NCBI GenBank assembly: GCA_026413225.1
Contig: CM048554.1
Span: 7,828,001 to 7,892,000 of the forward strand
Source: Otis tarda
Taxonomy: Eukaryota > Chordata > Aves > Otidiformes > Otididae
Length of the DNA stretch: 64,000 nt
Reading direction: 5' to 3'
Part shown: positions 53,131 through 64,000 of the stretch, one piece after another
Layout of the letters: each line of letters starts with the position of its first letter
How positions within the stretch are numbered: the stretch's first letter is position 1
Notes under the pieces: generated by a model
Seen by the model: only the letters and a program-made list of their open reading frames with translations
Databases searched by the model: none
Told to the model about the DNA's origin: nothing
Translations under genes and position numbers: made by a program

Positions 53131-54190
53131 ATAGAATCATAGAATCATAGAATGGTTAGGGTTGGAAGGGACCTTCAAAGGTCATCTAGTCCAACCCCCC
53201 TGCAAGAAGCAGGGACATCCCCGACTAGATCAGGTTGCTCAGAGCCTCATCCAGCCTGGCCTTGAACGTTTCCAGGGATGGGGCATCCACCACCTCTCTG
53301 GGCAACCTGTTCCAGTGTTCTACAACTCTCATTGTAAAAAATTTTTTCCTGATTTCCAATCTAAATCTACCCCCCTCTATTTTAAAACCATTACTTCTTG
53401 TCCTATTGCAACAGGCCCTACTGAACAGCCTCTCCCCATCTTTCTTGTAGGCCCCCTTGAGGTATTGGAAGACCGCTATTAGGTCTCCCCGGAGCCTTCT
53501 CTTCTCCAGGCTGAACAGCCCCAACTCTCTCAGCCTGTCCTCATAGGAGAGGTGCTCCAGCCCTTTTATCATCTTCGTGGCCCTTCTCTGGACCTTCTCC
53601 AACTGGTCCATGTCCTTCTTGTGTTGGGGGCTCCAGAACTGGACACAGTACTCCAGGTGGGGTCTCACCAGGGCAGAGCAGAGGGGGAGAATCACCTCCC
53701 TCGACCTGCTGGCCACGCTCCTCTTGATGCAGCCCAGGATGCGGTTGGCCTTCTGGGCCGCAAGGGCACATTGCCTGCTCATGTTGAGCTTCTCGTCTAC
53801 CAGCACTCCCAAGTCCTTCTCCTCAGGGCTGCTCTCAATCCATTCTCTGCCCAGCCTGTATTTGTGCCTGGGATTGCCCAGACCCATGTGCAGGACCTTG
53901 TACTTGGACTTGGCCTGGTTGAACTTCATGAGGTTGGCATGGGCCCACCTCTCCAGGATGTTAAACAGGGCCAGATCCAATACTGACCGCTGAGGGACGC
54001 CACTCGTCACTGGTCTCCACTTGGACATTGAGCCGTTGACCACCACTCTCTGAGTGCGGCCATCCAGCCATTTCCCTATCCACCGAGTGGTCCATCCATC
54101 AAACCCATGTCTCTCCAGTTTAGAGAGAAGGATGTTGTGCGGGACAGTGTCAAATGCCTTGCACAAGTCCAGGTAGATGACATCAGTTTC
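53131..54190 (-). mobile_element. CR1 LINE copy 2, longest in the window
   Basis: The 3' tail (ATAGAATC units at 53131-53155) abuts the truncated end of copy 1. The body runs back into the reverse-transcriptase domain and is 5'-truncated near 54190. It is the best preserved CR1 here and shows no stop codon over its coding part. It lies in the same orientation as copy 1. Confidence 0.95.
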
Positions 54191-54238
54191 TACCATAGTT
54201 ATTTTCTGTGTAGTGGAGGGTAATGCTCTTTGGCTCAT
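53225..54238 (-). pseudogene. CR1 ORF2 C-terminal part, catalytically dead
   Basis: Open for 337 codons; roughly the first 17 codons are flanking sequence. In CR1, ORF2 encodes an endonuclease and reverse transcriptase that copy the LINE RNA at the target site. Here the endonuclease is absent through 5' truncation. Residues about 19-36 hold the first palm motif ([14 protein letters not shown], with its Asp). Residues 79-94 hold the next motif as [16 protein letters not shown], with glycines of the family replaced. The FADD block expected next is missing: residue 94 (53957-53959) is joined directly to [13 protein letters not shown] at residue 95. The thumb-like and C-terminal region ([61 protein letters not shown]) follows. 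Without the double Asp the product cannot polymerise. The open frame reflects limited decay, not function. Confidence 0.93.
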
Positions 54239-57200
54239 GATCTGTCACTGTGTGGGTCATCCTGAAACTCTTCTCTTGTAAAGTCTTCTACAACATTTTG
54301 TTATACTGTAATTTTTTTGGTGTTTTTTTCTGTCCAAGCTTTGCAAAATTGTAGCTTTGTAAGATGTTTCTCCTATGTTACTACCACTTCATTGCTTTCA
54401 GTTAAGTTTTCATGTAAAGGTTCAAAGATACGCAGCCCTTTCATATATTCTGCTTGTGCTTTTTTCTTTTACTTAACCTTCTCATGTTGGTTTAAGAAGC
54501 ATCACTAGGAAATTGTACTATGTTCTCAGTTAGGGAACAGTAACTCTTCAGCAGAAATTGCTTTCTTACAAATACACCTGTATTCTTAAAGTGAAAACAC
54601 TTAAGTTTTGACGTAGAGCAGAGATGCCTGCATACCTGAACTAGTTCAGAATGTGCCTGTTTGTGCAGTTGTCTCATCAGTGAACACATATTTTATGTTC
54701 TCCGTGAGTGCCTGTCACAGTGACTACGTAAAAGACAGATGAATAAACAATTGTGTGAAAAAGAATATACTTGAAATTTGAGTAATATTGTTCTTGTTGT
54801 TTGTACATTTATTTTGCGTAATAGATTGTTAAAATAACAAACCCATAAGATTTGCTGCTTCCTTTTGTTCATTTTACTTGGGACAGGAATAGCAATCTTT
54901 CAGAGGTATTTTGCAGTAAATCTCAGGCTCTTCTCCTAGTATTTATTTTTGTAATAATAGAATAAATTATTCAAAATATTCATAACTTTTAAGGAGATTA
55001 ATCTATGCTGCATTTTAAATGAGGCTTGTGCCTATGTAAAGTGTACTAATGATACCTAGAGACAGATGAATCTGGAGAAAATTTCCTTGTTTCTAGTCAT
55101 GCGGTAAACAATGTACACGGTCAGGCAGATACTGTGAAATAGGCTGGCTTTATTTTTTTCTTTTTTTTTTTAATCTCTCCCCACTGCAAGATGACTTCAG
55201 ATTTCTTTTTTTTTTTTGGTGTGCATGCCATACTGTCCCTGATATAACTTGGAGAAATGTTTACTTCAAGTCCAGAGCCTGTTAGGAGTTGCAGGCCTCA
55301 TCAGCAGACTCCATGAGAGATTACTAGAGAAGTGATTTAAGCTCTTCTCTCAAGGTTTAGACATTTTCTGCAGTCCTTCAGCTTCCAGGGCATATGGTGG
55401 AGCCTCTTCTTAACCCCAGTTCTCTCTGTCTCTCTGCTTCACAGACTTTGGGGTTTAGATTGACATACCTTACAATTTCAAAGGAGTCTGAATCTCATGG
55501 AGCAGATTTAGACCTACAGAGTCTAGAATACAGAATCATGGCAAGCACTTAGTTTTTTTTGCAACAAGCCCATTCAGAGGTGTTTCATTTAATGATCTCC
55601 TCTCTGGCTGGAGTTCCTGTTCCTCTACGACTCTCCCACAGCGAGGAAGTCTGATAGTTTAGCGTTTGGAAGCTATATCAGTAGCATACATTCATGAGGA
55701 TGGAGATTCACAAGCATTAGTGGGAGCAGTTCTTGTTCCCATGCAAGTATCTCTTGTGCCTTTAACACTGAGTGAGAGACACTTGCTTGAACTGAAATGT
55801 ACGTGGGAGTTCACAGCTCATAGTTACTCCCTCTTCTGTAGTGTTAACTATAAGGTATCAATTAGAATAATGATTATGCTGTTTAAACAGCACCTGGTTT
55901 TCTATTTTGAATTGGCACTTTAAAAGCCAGTGATCAAGTTATTGCTTTATTAACATAGATCTGGTGAATATACTAAGTAATGACTTCGGAATTTGATGTG
56001 ACGTGAATGTCCTATTAATGCAGAGGAAAAATTAGGCTATCATCCCTGTCAAGCAAGAAACAAAGGAATGATAAATGAGGTGAATAGTTATCCCAGCTTC
56101 ATGCAGTTTCACGTAAGTTTGAGGTACCACCCCGAGATTATCATTTGAAAAGTTATTTTTAGAATGAGAAAAGAATAAAGTGAGGTAGCACTTGCCATGT
56201 GTCAGATCCCCTGAACGACAATATAACGAGACTTTCCTAGGCACACAGGACAGGAAAGTCTTGATGTTTCATCGTCAGCATCCATCACAGGTGGTTACTG
56301 CAGTGCAATATTGTGAATGAAAGTTAGTGCCATGTTTTTCAGTAGACTTGAGCTTTATCTTATTTTTTTGGTCACTTAAAAGGCAGTAAAGCCCCCTGCA
56401 ATGAAATTGCATCTGCCAACTGATAGGAAGCTGTTCTGTAGCACCTGCAGCATTTATGCAAAGGACTGGCTTAAGGTCTCTCCATCAGGTACAGTTTAAT
56501 AGAATGAATACTGCAACCATTTGTTCCAGAGATATATTCCTCTAAAAGGTTTCTTTATTGACTTTTTTTTCAGTGTTCCCTTTCTGTAATTTCTGTGGAG
56601 TTTAATTATTAGCCCCAGGTATCCTGGTTGAAATCCAGACTATAAGAAATGGAGGTTTAAATTGAGACTTGTCTTTTGAAGTGCTGTCGAATAGTTTTAA
56701 TATAGTTGCTATAATGTATGTTTTTCTGTTTACACTGTTGGGTAAATGAGACAAGAATGATAGCTTCTGTTTGAATTTTGGTATATGAAGTCAGAGTCCC
56801 AGAGCAAATGACTATATGATTAAAGTGGTATTGAAGCATTATTAAAACCCTATGATTTCAAATATTTTATGCTTTGTTTCGCACACAGTCAATCTACAAT
56901 GAAGACTAGTTACTTAATGTAATTCTGGTGCTTGCACTCTACTCCAGTTGAAGAAACTTTTTGTTGGTCCCTGCTGGCTTTGGATCAAACCCTTGGTTAA
57001 AGTATTGATTAAAAGAGAAATTCAGTATGAATAGGAAGTCAAGAGAATTAATACAGTGAATGCGATGAATTAGCAAAAAAAAAAAAAAAAGCAGGTCCCA
57101 AAAGATTGCATCAACAAATGTAATTTGTTCCTTTGATTTGATGAATCTGGTTCCAGGTGCTTATTCAAAAGCCATCTAAGTAGTGGCTTTGCCTGTACCT

Positions 57201-57285
57201 ACCCAAATGCTTCTTTTCTTCCTCTGTTCTTTTGGTAATAACTCTGCTGCTTAATAGATTTTCTCTTTCTAGCATTTATTAGATT
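54191..57285. other. Gene-free unrecognised sequence
   Basis: AT-rich with several T runs (near 55150-55220) and A16 at 57075-57090. No exon, RNA gene or transposon is recognised. Confidence 0.55.
57075..57090. repeat. Poly-A tract (16)
   Basis: Uninterrupted run of 16 A, about 200 bp before the LTR. No retroposon body is recognised upstream. Confidence 0.8.
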
Positions 57286-57290
57286 GCTAT
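57286..57290. repeat. Left target-site duplication GCTAT
   Basis: GCTAT directly precedes the LTR start and is repeated exactly at 58424-58428. Confidence 0.9.
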
Positions 57291-57460
57291 TGTTCTGGTT
57301 TTGTTTGAGGGGGGACTATGGTGGCAGCTTCTGTAAGAAGCTGCTAGAAGTTGCTCCCCTTTATTCAGCGGACTCAGCCGGGCCTAGGGCGGACCCGCTG
57401 CTGGCCAGGGCCGAGCCAATTGGCAGCAGAGTGTTCCCTGATAACACCTCTGCAATAACG

Positions 57461-57468
57461 TATTTAAG
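57461..57468 (+). promoter_or_regulatory. TATA-like box of LTR copy B
   Basis: TATTTAAG, about 170 bp from the LTR 5' end, at the same position as in copy A. It is the probable core promoter of the original provirus. Present activity is unknown. Confidence 0.5.
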
Positions 57469-57772
57469 AAGGGAAAACAGAAAAAAAATGAAGAGAAGAT
57501 GGGACTACACTGAGCGGGGGCGGAGATGGGGAGGCGTGAGCCTTGTTGGCCTTGGAGGCCTCACCCTCTGGCCTTCCGCTGGGCGGCCGACTGGGCCCAA
57601 CTCGGCCCGGCCTGGGGAATTGGGAGAGGAGATGAGATGTGAATGAGATGTAAAAAGATCCTGAGAGGCGTCTGCCTGCCTGTTGTGAAGAATTTCTTGT
57701 GAGAGGAACAGCTGCAGATGCCAAGGTCAGTGAAGGGGGGGAGCAGTAATGCAGCTCCTGGCCAAGACTCCC

Positions 57773-58048
57773 CTGCAGCCTGTGGTGAAGACCATGGTGG
57801 AGCAGGTTGTCCCCTTGCAGTCCATGGAGGCCCACGGAGGAGCAGAGATCCACCTGCAGCCCGTGGAGGACCCCACATCGGGGTGGGTGGATGCCTGAAG
57901 GAGGCTGTGGCCCGTGGAGGGCCTGCTGGGGCAGCTGTTCTAGAGGGACTGCACCCCGTGGAAGAGATGACCCACGCCGGAGCAGTTTCACAAAGGACTG
58001 TGGCCTGTGGGAGGGACCCCACGCTGGAGCAGAGGAGGAATGTGAGGA
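57773..58048 (+). repeat. Degenerate tandem array inside LTR copy B
   Basis: Six unit starts are visible: ctgcagcctgtgg, ttgcagtccatgg, ctgcagcccgtgg, ctgtggcccgtgg, ctgcaccccgtgg and ctgtggcctgtgg. They are spaced about 40-50 bp apart, and most units contain a ggagcag block. It is shared with copy A at 9915-10180. Confidence 0.8.
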
Positions 58049-58235
58049 GTTCTTCCCCTGGCAACGAAGCAGCGGCGTAAAGCGACGTGTGATGAACTGA
58101 TCATAACCCCCATTCCCTCTTCCCCACTGTGCCGCTCACGGGGGGAAGGTGGTAGAGATAATGTTAAGCCTGGGAAGAGGGATGGGTAGGGGGAGGTTAT
58201 CTTGTTCCCTGTCTCATTATCCTGCTGTTTTTAAT

Positions 58236-58245
58236 AATAAATAAA
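58236..58245 (+). terminator. Overlapping LTR polyadenylation signals
   Basis: AATAAATAAA contains two overlapping AATAAA hexamers, followed by sequence that becomes U5. They mark the likely R-U5 border region of the LTR. Confidence 0.6.
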
Positions 58246-58423
58246 TAGTTTTTCCCAAGTCGAGTCTGTTTTGCCCGTAAGAGTAACTTTAAGGATTTCT
58301 CCCTGTCCATATCTCAAACCTCGAGCCGTTTTTCTTATATTATCTCCCCCTATTCTCTTGGAGGGTGGGGGGAGTGAGAGAGAGACTGCGTAGTCTGGTC
58401 CTGATCAGGGCTAAACTATGACA

Positions 58424-58428
58424 GCTAT
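58424..58428. repeat. Right target-site duplication GCTAT
   Basis: Exact copy of 57286-57290, directly after the terminal CA. Confidence 0.9.
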
Positions 58429-61400
58429 GCAGTAAAAAAAAATTGAACAGAGAAGATGTAATTAAGCACTGCTACAACTGTTGAACCTTAGAAGACAAAA
58501 TGCTGCAGTAGTGAAGGTAGTCAAACACCCCAATGAAAGATGAACTGCCCACTGTAAGAACCAGTGTTGTCACTTAAATTGTGGTAGCTTAAGATGGAAA
58601 ATCAGGATGGTTCAAGGTGCCTGCTGTAGTCTTACCTTTCTGAAATCACAGTCCTCAATAATACAAATGCATGTTTTTGAAAGGAAAAGGGGAAATAGAA
58701 TTGAGTCGCTTCTCAAACAGCTCCCTAAGGTCTGCCCTATCTAAATAGTGTGAATAGAAATTGCTGAATAAAATGATTACAGCCTGTTTGACAAATCATA
58801 TGCTGATTTACTTGGGTTTTTATATCCTTGGGAGGATTATGTGGCAGAGAAAACAACTCAAAAATAATATAAATCCAGAAAACATATCGCAGAACTTTGT
58901 TGTGCAAGCATGCTGTGTTCCAAGCAACATCGACTGGATAGACCAATGCTTGTGGTTGAGAAACTAAATTTCAATTGAATAAATAATGTTTTAGATAACC
59001 CTTAAGGTGTTTGACATTTCAACCATCCAGATTAGTATAATAAAGGCAAATTTGAAGAACATCTAAAATTGCAGTCCAGGTAGAAAGAAGAGTAATGAAA
59101 GTATTATTCATCACAGCACTGCTCACTGTGGTGATATGGCAGTTTTTAATCTACAGCCAGAAGTACAGAAGAGAAAGATGCATTTTAGGGACATACTCCT
59201 CATCATGGTTAGCTCTCCCTCTCGTACACAACATGGCCTTTTTCCTGTGTACTTTTTTTCCCTTGGCAGACCTAATGTGTCAGGAAAATCTATAACCCTT
59301 TTGACAGAGAAGCAGGCTGCTGCTGAATCTATCACTTTATTAAGCTGCAAGTGAGACCCCTTCTTAACGTACTGAGGCCAAATGATCTTTGTCCTGGTCT
59401 TCAGATAGGGAGAAAAATTTGAAGACTCTTAGTGTGCAGAGAAAGCATCTGTAGCAGCAGCAGACCTTGTATTTTGGCTTTTCAATAGGTCAGCCATTCC
59501 ACTGGTGGAATTAAAATGGTGGAGGAATAGAGGCTGGGGACAAACAGAGGAGATTATACACCCTGTGGTTTAGTCATTCTCAAATCACTATCCATATCTT
59601 CAAAATGCATTTTATAGACTTAAAGTTCCATCCTGCTCATGTGAAGGACCAACGTCATGTACATAGCATATCAGATGCTATTTTACTAAGTGTATACGCA
59701 TAACAAATTATGAAAAAAAACATCACTAAAGTGTCGGTCCTAGTATCCTACAGAAATATCCATATTTTGGCTTAATGGAGGCATAATCATATACTCTCCC
59801 AAACAGCTAAAGTGGAACCTAATACAGATTTCTTTTTCTATCCCTGAATTTATCCTTATTTCCAAAGAAAGAAGAAAAATATGTGATTAATAGTAGACAT
59901 GTAGATGCTAAAGCAGTCTTTATGGGTACATCTACGCTGCTAAATAGAGAGGGTGATGAAGTAACCTTGAGTATTTCCTCAGCTCCAACTTGTTCTCTCA
60001 AAGACAGAGCCTGGGGCTGACTGGAGAGCTATCCTGCTTCAGGAAAAAGAGATGTGCAGGACTGCAGCAGGCTGGGCTCCTTCTACATGGCATGACAATT
60101 CCCTCTGTCTCCAGAAGACTTGCATTTTATGACTTCAACTAGTCCACCTTCTTCCTGAGAGAGCTGGTTCTCATTATCTAACGTGTCTAAACGGGGGCTT
60201 TTTTTTTTTCCCATTTTGATACCTGACATTTCGTGGCTTCCATTTCTGGAAAGACTGTGGCAACCTTTGGTCCTCAGGTTCTGCTTTCTAAACAAGACAT
60301 ACAAAAGAAGGATTAATAGGTATTTTTCCATTCAGAAGTTGAGATGAGCTCACCTTTCCTTTCAGAAGATTTCTGTGTTAGGAAGCAGTTGTGTGTGTTT
60401 GCTGCTTTTTAGCTGTTTTGTTGTTCCATCTGATCAATTAAGTTTCAGAGTCATAGTCAGAGAAGATATGTTATGTTGATAGTCAGGTATCTTTTAATTT
60501 TTTTTTCCAGTTTTGAGTTTGTCTAGCCTCAGTGAAAATTCTGGAAATCACGTTATATAGTCTGTGTTGTTAGGCAGAGCTGGTCAAGAATTTTCCAAGA
60601 TAAAGTTTCTTTCTGCAGAGCTCACCAGTTCCTCAAAAGAGAAATGCTTTCAAGAAATGTATTTCATATGCAGCTGGTGGAGCTAAATAAGTAACTGCAA
60701 TCTACCAAGCTTGCTTTATCAAATTTAATAATTTATGAATTTCCTACCTGTTTATAGAGTTGATCAGTGAGTCAGGTCTGTTTCCCTCAATCTCTGCACT
60801 TAACATTTCAGAGCTCTGTGACAGGAAAGAATATATACTCAGTAATAAATTGTGGATAAATGATCGATAGAGAAACCAACTTTAAAATTATTTTGTTTTT
60901 CTTCCTATCAACTTATGAAATCTATACAACAGCAAAAGAAGTATTTTATCAATCAAAAGTACATACTTCTGATTTTTCTGTGCTGTTATTTTATTTTTAC
61001 TAGAGAATAAAAGTGTCTCTGTGCATCCCTCACGATGTTGTTGAATAGGAGACCAATGAGAATACATCTAATAAATTAAAAAATAAGTTTCATTCCTGTA
61101 TTCAAAGGGGAGTTTAATGAGTTTTTCACACAGTAAACAGTAGTGAGTTTATGAAACAGTCCTACTATGCTTGTGGTGAAGGCTATGTATATTACACTGA
61201 TGCATATTTATTCATGTACTTCTTGTGGGAATATATTTAGGGCCTATAAGCATAGATCAGAATTTGTTACAGGGAAGGAAACTTATGAGGAAGGCTTATT
61301 ATCCCAAGAGTAGAATTAAGGTGAAATTAACAAGTAATTGAAGTTATCTTTGATCATGATTTTTCATTCCTTTTTATTCCCTGCTCTAAGGAAGTGAATA

Positions 61401-63493
61401 TTTTTGATGTTCAGTAGAGTAGTACAGTGCTGCACAGAGAAGCATAATGCTGAATTTTCATAATAATGTTTTTAATGCAAATGAGGGACACTTCAAAACC
61501 AGGTTGATTAGCATTTCTTAATAAAATGCCAGTCTCCTCCTTTCTTTTCATTAATTCTATCAGCAGAGTACATAGCTAGATTTTAACGTTAGTAAATGTG
61601 AAGTGTGTGGTGGCTTCTCGTGATGATAGAATTATTTGGTGGCTCTTAAATAGTTTCAGATTGTGCATTTAAAAGAGTTCCTCCAGCACTAAGGCATTAC
61701 AGTGAATTAATGAGCAGCTTGTCACCTCTGGGACCTTTCCTTTGAAATCCAATCTGGCTTAAAGTGAACTCCTACCATTTCAGGCCAGCAGCTGGTAAAA
61801 GGTTAGAAAATGAATGAGCTCCTGGGGCATCACTGAACTTCCACGGGAGCATATATTTACTTTAGTGCTGTTTTTCAGAGATCAAACCGGGGGAAATACA
61901 GAGCTGCAGTCCAGTTCCTCCCACAGGCTGCATCAGCCAGCCAGAGTATTCCCCCATCGCCTGGCTCTTAGTAATGTGCTTTGCTCTCCTCTCCTGCCCG
62001 AGCTTCTGCAAGGGAGGCATGGCAACATAGCAACTTGAGCAAATGAACTGCATTCTCCTTCCCATGTGTCATTTAGGCTTTTTCTAAATTACTTTTTGTC
62101 ATCATCTTTTTAATTGCCAAAGCTTCCTCCTGTTCCGTCTTGTCCTTTATTTAATATTTAAAATAACTTATTTTCTTCCTTATCTCCCAAATCTTGCTTT
62201 CCCCCAGTGTGTGTGTTTTTATTCTCCTTTTTCTCTGTGGTGTCCCAATGGGAGACCTAACAAGCTATCTCATACTCCACACCGGGTGCATCTTTCTTTC
62301 CTTGCTAGACACCTGTGAGGAGCTCTCTTTTGCCCTTTTTTGTTCCTATCAGTGAGACTTCAGAGAATGAAATGCTTGTTGTGCTGCTTTGATTTTAGAC
62401 AAGAAACAGGAGTGACATCGTACGAGCTTTAAGTTCAGAGCATCAGAAAGAGCAGTTGGTGAGCATAAGTCTCTGCCCAGTTTTGATTACAGTTTAGCAA
62501 TGCTTTACCAGTCAAATTTCTTTTCCTAACTACATAAGGCAACAACAAACTGAGTTTTCATGGAAAATGTTTAAATAATATGTGCAACTTATGATAAGCA
62601 TTCAGATTGTACAACTGAACTTGGACATTTGAAAACTGAGGAAGAACTGAAACTCCTTAGTGTCCCTGGAGAAGCACAGAATTAGAGATACTTTAATCTG
62701 TCCTAATTTTTGTGTCTTAATGCTGTCTTGATAGTGATTTCAGGTATGGGGCTGGATCATTGTGATCAGACTGTGTAACCACCTAACATAACTCACCATC
62801 TTGTTTCTTCTAAAACTCTATGCAGGATTTTTTTTTCCTCCAAATTTGAATATAGAAATAATGTATAACACTTCCTCTTATTAAGGTGGTCCTGGAGTAT
62901 CATCTTTGTTAGTAAATCATCTTGACAATCGTCTTCCTTTTAGGTGTGTTGATTTTTAGTAGGTAATTCATCAAAAGCCTGTTATTAGCCATTTCTTAGG
63001 CTTTCTGTCTCAGGCAACCACTTGTCATTTTATCTGGTTGTGGATTACTGCTCAGCAATCAAGCCAAGGCTTGCTGCATGCCAGGCAGCTCCATCCTCCC
63101 TTACAGTGCTGCAGGGCAGTTGTGTGAAATTCCCCTTTTTCAGTAACAGAGTCACTTAAATTTGGCATTTAGGATACAACAATTATTTGCGCTGTTGATG
63201 ACTGCTTAAGCTCTTTGCTGTTGATATTGAGTTGTATTCTAACTGTTTTAAAAATAAATGTAGCTCCAACAAGCCATGTAGTTTTACAACCCAGCAGTTT
63301 AGTTTAATTTGTGCGTGGCAAGTTACGTTGATGCCTTTTACTGTCCTCTTCTTTTAATTTGATTTGAAAGGGAGATGTATTATTTAAAAAAGATTGTCCT
63401 GAATGAATTGAGTGAAGGAAATTAACTTGTGGAAATATCTTCATTTAGAGAAAAATTTTCCTTTTTTTTTTCCTTTGTTTTTGGTTTTGAATT
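58429..63493. other. Gene-free unrecognised sequence
   Basis: About 5 kb of AT-rich DNA with no CR1, LTR or exon recognised. The stretch 61680-62060 is more balanced in base composition and has closely spaced GCAAC half-sites at 62018-62034. I see no coding evidence there. Confidence 0.55.
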
Positions 63494-64000
63494 AGAATCA
63501 CAATGGGTTGGAAGGGATTTCTGGAGATCATCCAGTCTGACATTCTGTTGCAGACCTTAGAGTTCAGGCCTTAGATTAGGTTATCCCAGGCATGACCAAA
63601 CTGAGCCTTGATTATTTCCAGTAAGAGGATTCCACCACTTCTCCCACCAATCTATTCAGTTGCTCTCACAGTAAAGAATTTTTTATGCTCTACTTTCCCC
63701 TGAAGCAACTTCTACCCATTACCTCATGTTCTGTCAACATGCGTGCTGATGAGAAGACCTCTGCTTTCCATATAACTACCTTTTTTATGTATTGGAAGAT
63801 TATGTGTAACCTAAAGCATCTGAGCCTTTTCTTCTCAAGCCCAGTTCCTTCATATTTTCTTCATATGATGAGTTCTCCAACTGTCTAATCATCCTGGTGG
63901 CCCTTTGCTGGACCCTATCCAATTCAATGTCCCTCTTGAAATGCAGGGAGACCAAAACTGGACACAGTATTCCTGATATGCCTTAGCAAGTGCTGAACAG
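63494..64000 (-). mobile_element. Old CR1 LINE, continues past the window edge
   Basis: Starts near 'agaatcacaatgggttgg', a decayed CR1 3' end, and then follows CR1 order in reverse: 'ggaagggatttctggagatc', 'ttccaccacttctcccacc', 'cattacctcatgttctgtc', 'ccctttgctggaccctatcc' and 'accaaaactggacacag'. Many substitutions and indels destroy any frame. It differs from the younger copies near 53000 and is probably an older subfamily. Its 5' side lies outside the window. Confidence 0.9.

Larger units (their letters stand above)
57291..58423 (+). mobile_element. Solo LTR, family 2 copy B, avian ERVL-like
   Basis: A 1133-bp element starting TGTTCTGGTTTTG and ending CTATGACA, with GCTAT on both sides. 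It is homologous along its whole length to the reverse complement of 9527-10663. Plus orientation follows from TATTTAAG at 57461-57468 and overlapping AATAAA signals at 58236-58245. The distance between them implies a very long R region of roughly 0.75 kb. The part at 57773-58048 is a degenerate tandem array. Several CpG sites of copy A are TpG/CpA here, for example CCCGATCGGG (9541-9550) against CCTGATCAGG (58400-58409). No internal retroviral sequence remains. Confidence 0.92.

Noticed and set aside
54191-54238. First codons of the 337-codon frame as a genuine start
   Set aside because: The Met lies in flanking host DNA outside the CR1 copy, so it is not the native start of ORF2.
1-64000. 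CRISPR arrays, tRNA or rRNA genes, prophage or operon-like systems
   Set aside because: No evenly spaced direct repeats, tRNA-like internal promoter pairs, rRNA motifs or closely packed co-directional genes were seen. The repeats identify vertebrate (avian) DNA.

Overview
The window looks like AT-rich, gene-free nuclear DNA from a bird. The host is inferred from its repeats: CR1 LINE fragments ending in the (ATTCTATG)n 3' tail, and solo retroviral LTRs of types common in avian genomes. No reading frame in either strand resembles a cellular protein except pieces of CR1 ORF2. The other open frames are mostly short (about 60 to 130 codons; the longest outside repeats is about 200 codons), begin at random, and lack recognisable domains. 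I see no rRNA, tRNA, CRISPR or bacterial-type operon. The likeliest setting is an intergenic desert or a very large intron; the two cannot be separated from sequence alone.

Layout. 1-3306 is unrecognised sequence. 3312-3935 is a solo LTR (family 1) between CTATA target-site duplications. 3941-9521 is unrecognised apart from a perfect 23-bp tandem duplication at 8896. 9527-10663 is a GC-rich solo LTR (family 2, minus orientation) between GACAT duplications. 12045-12466 is a truncated CR1. A transposon-poor block follows to 32295. CR1 pieces lie at 32296-32424, 37772-37920 and 38495-39095; the last is chimeric. Another transposon-poor block runs from 39096 to about 52400. There a MIR-like SINE is followed by two head-to-tail CR1s (52666-53130 and 53131-54190), the second with a damaged reverse-transcriptase frame. 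57291-58423 is a second family-2 solo LTR, in plus orientation, between GCTAT duplications. An old CR1 runs off the right edge from 63494.

How the parts relate. Nothing here forms a pathway or operon. The content is a record of insertions: three LTRs reduced to solo copies, each with intact 5-bp duplications (typical of ERVL-type integration), and 5'-truncated CR1 copies made by target-primed reverse transcription. The best observations are the inverted pair of family-2 LTRs about 47 kb apart with unequal CpG decay, the degenerate tandem array inside those LTRs, the CR1 chimera at 38495-39095, and an in-frame CR1 deletion that removed the catalytic FADD block but left 337 codons open. I found no convincing undescribed biological system.
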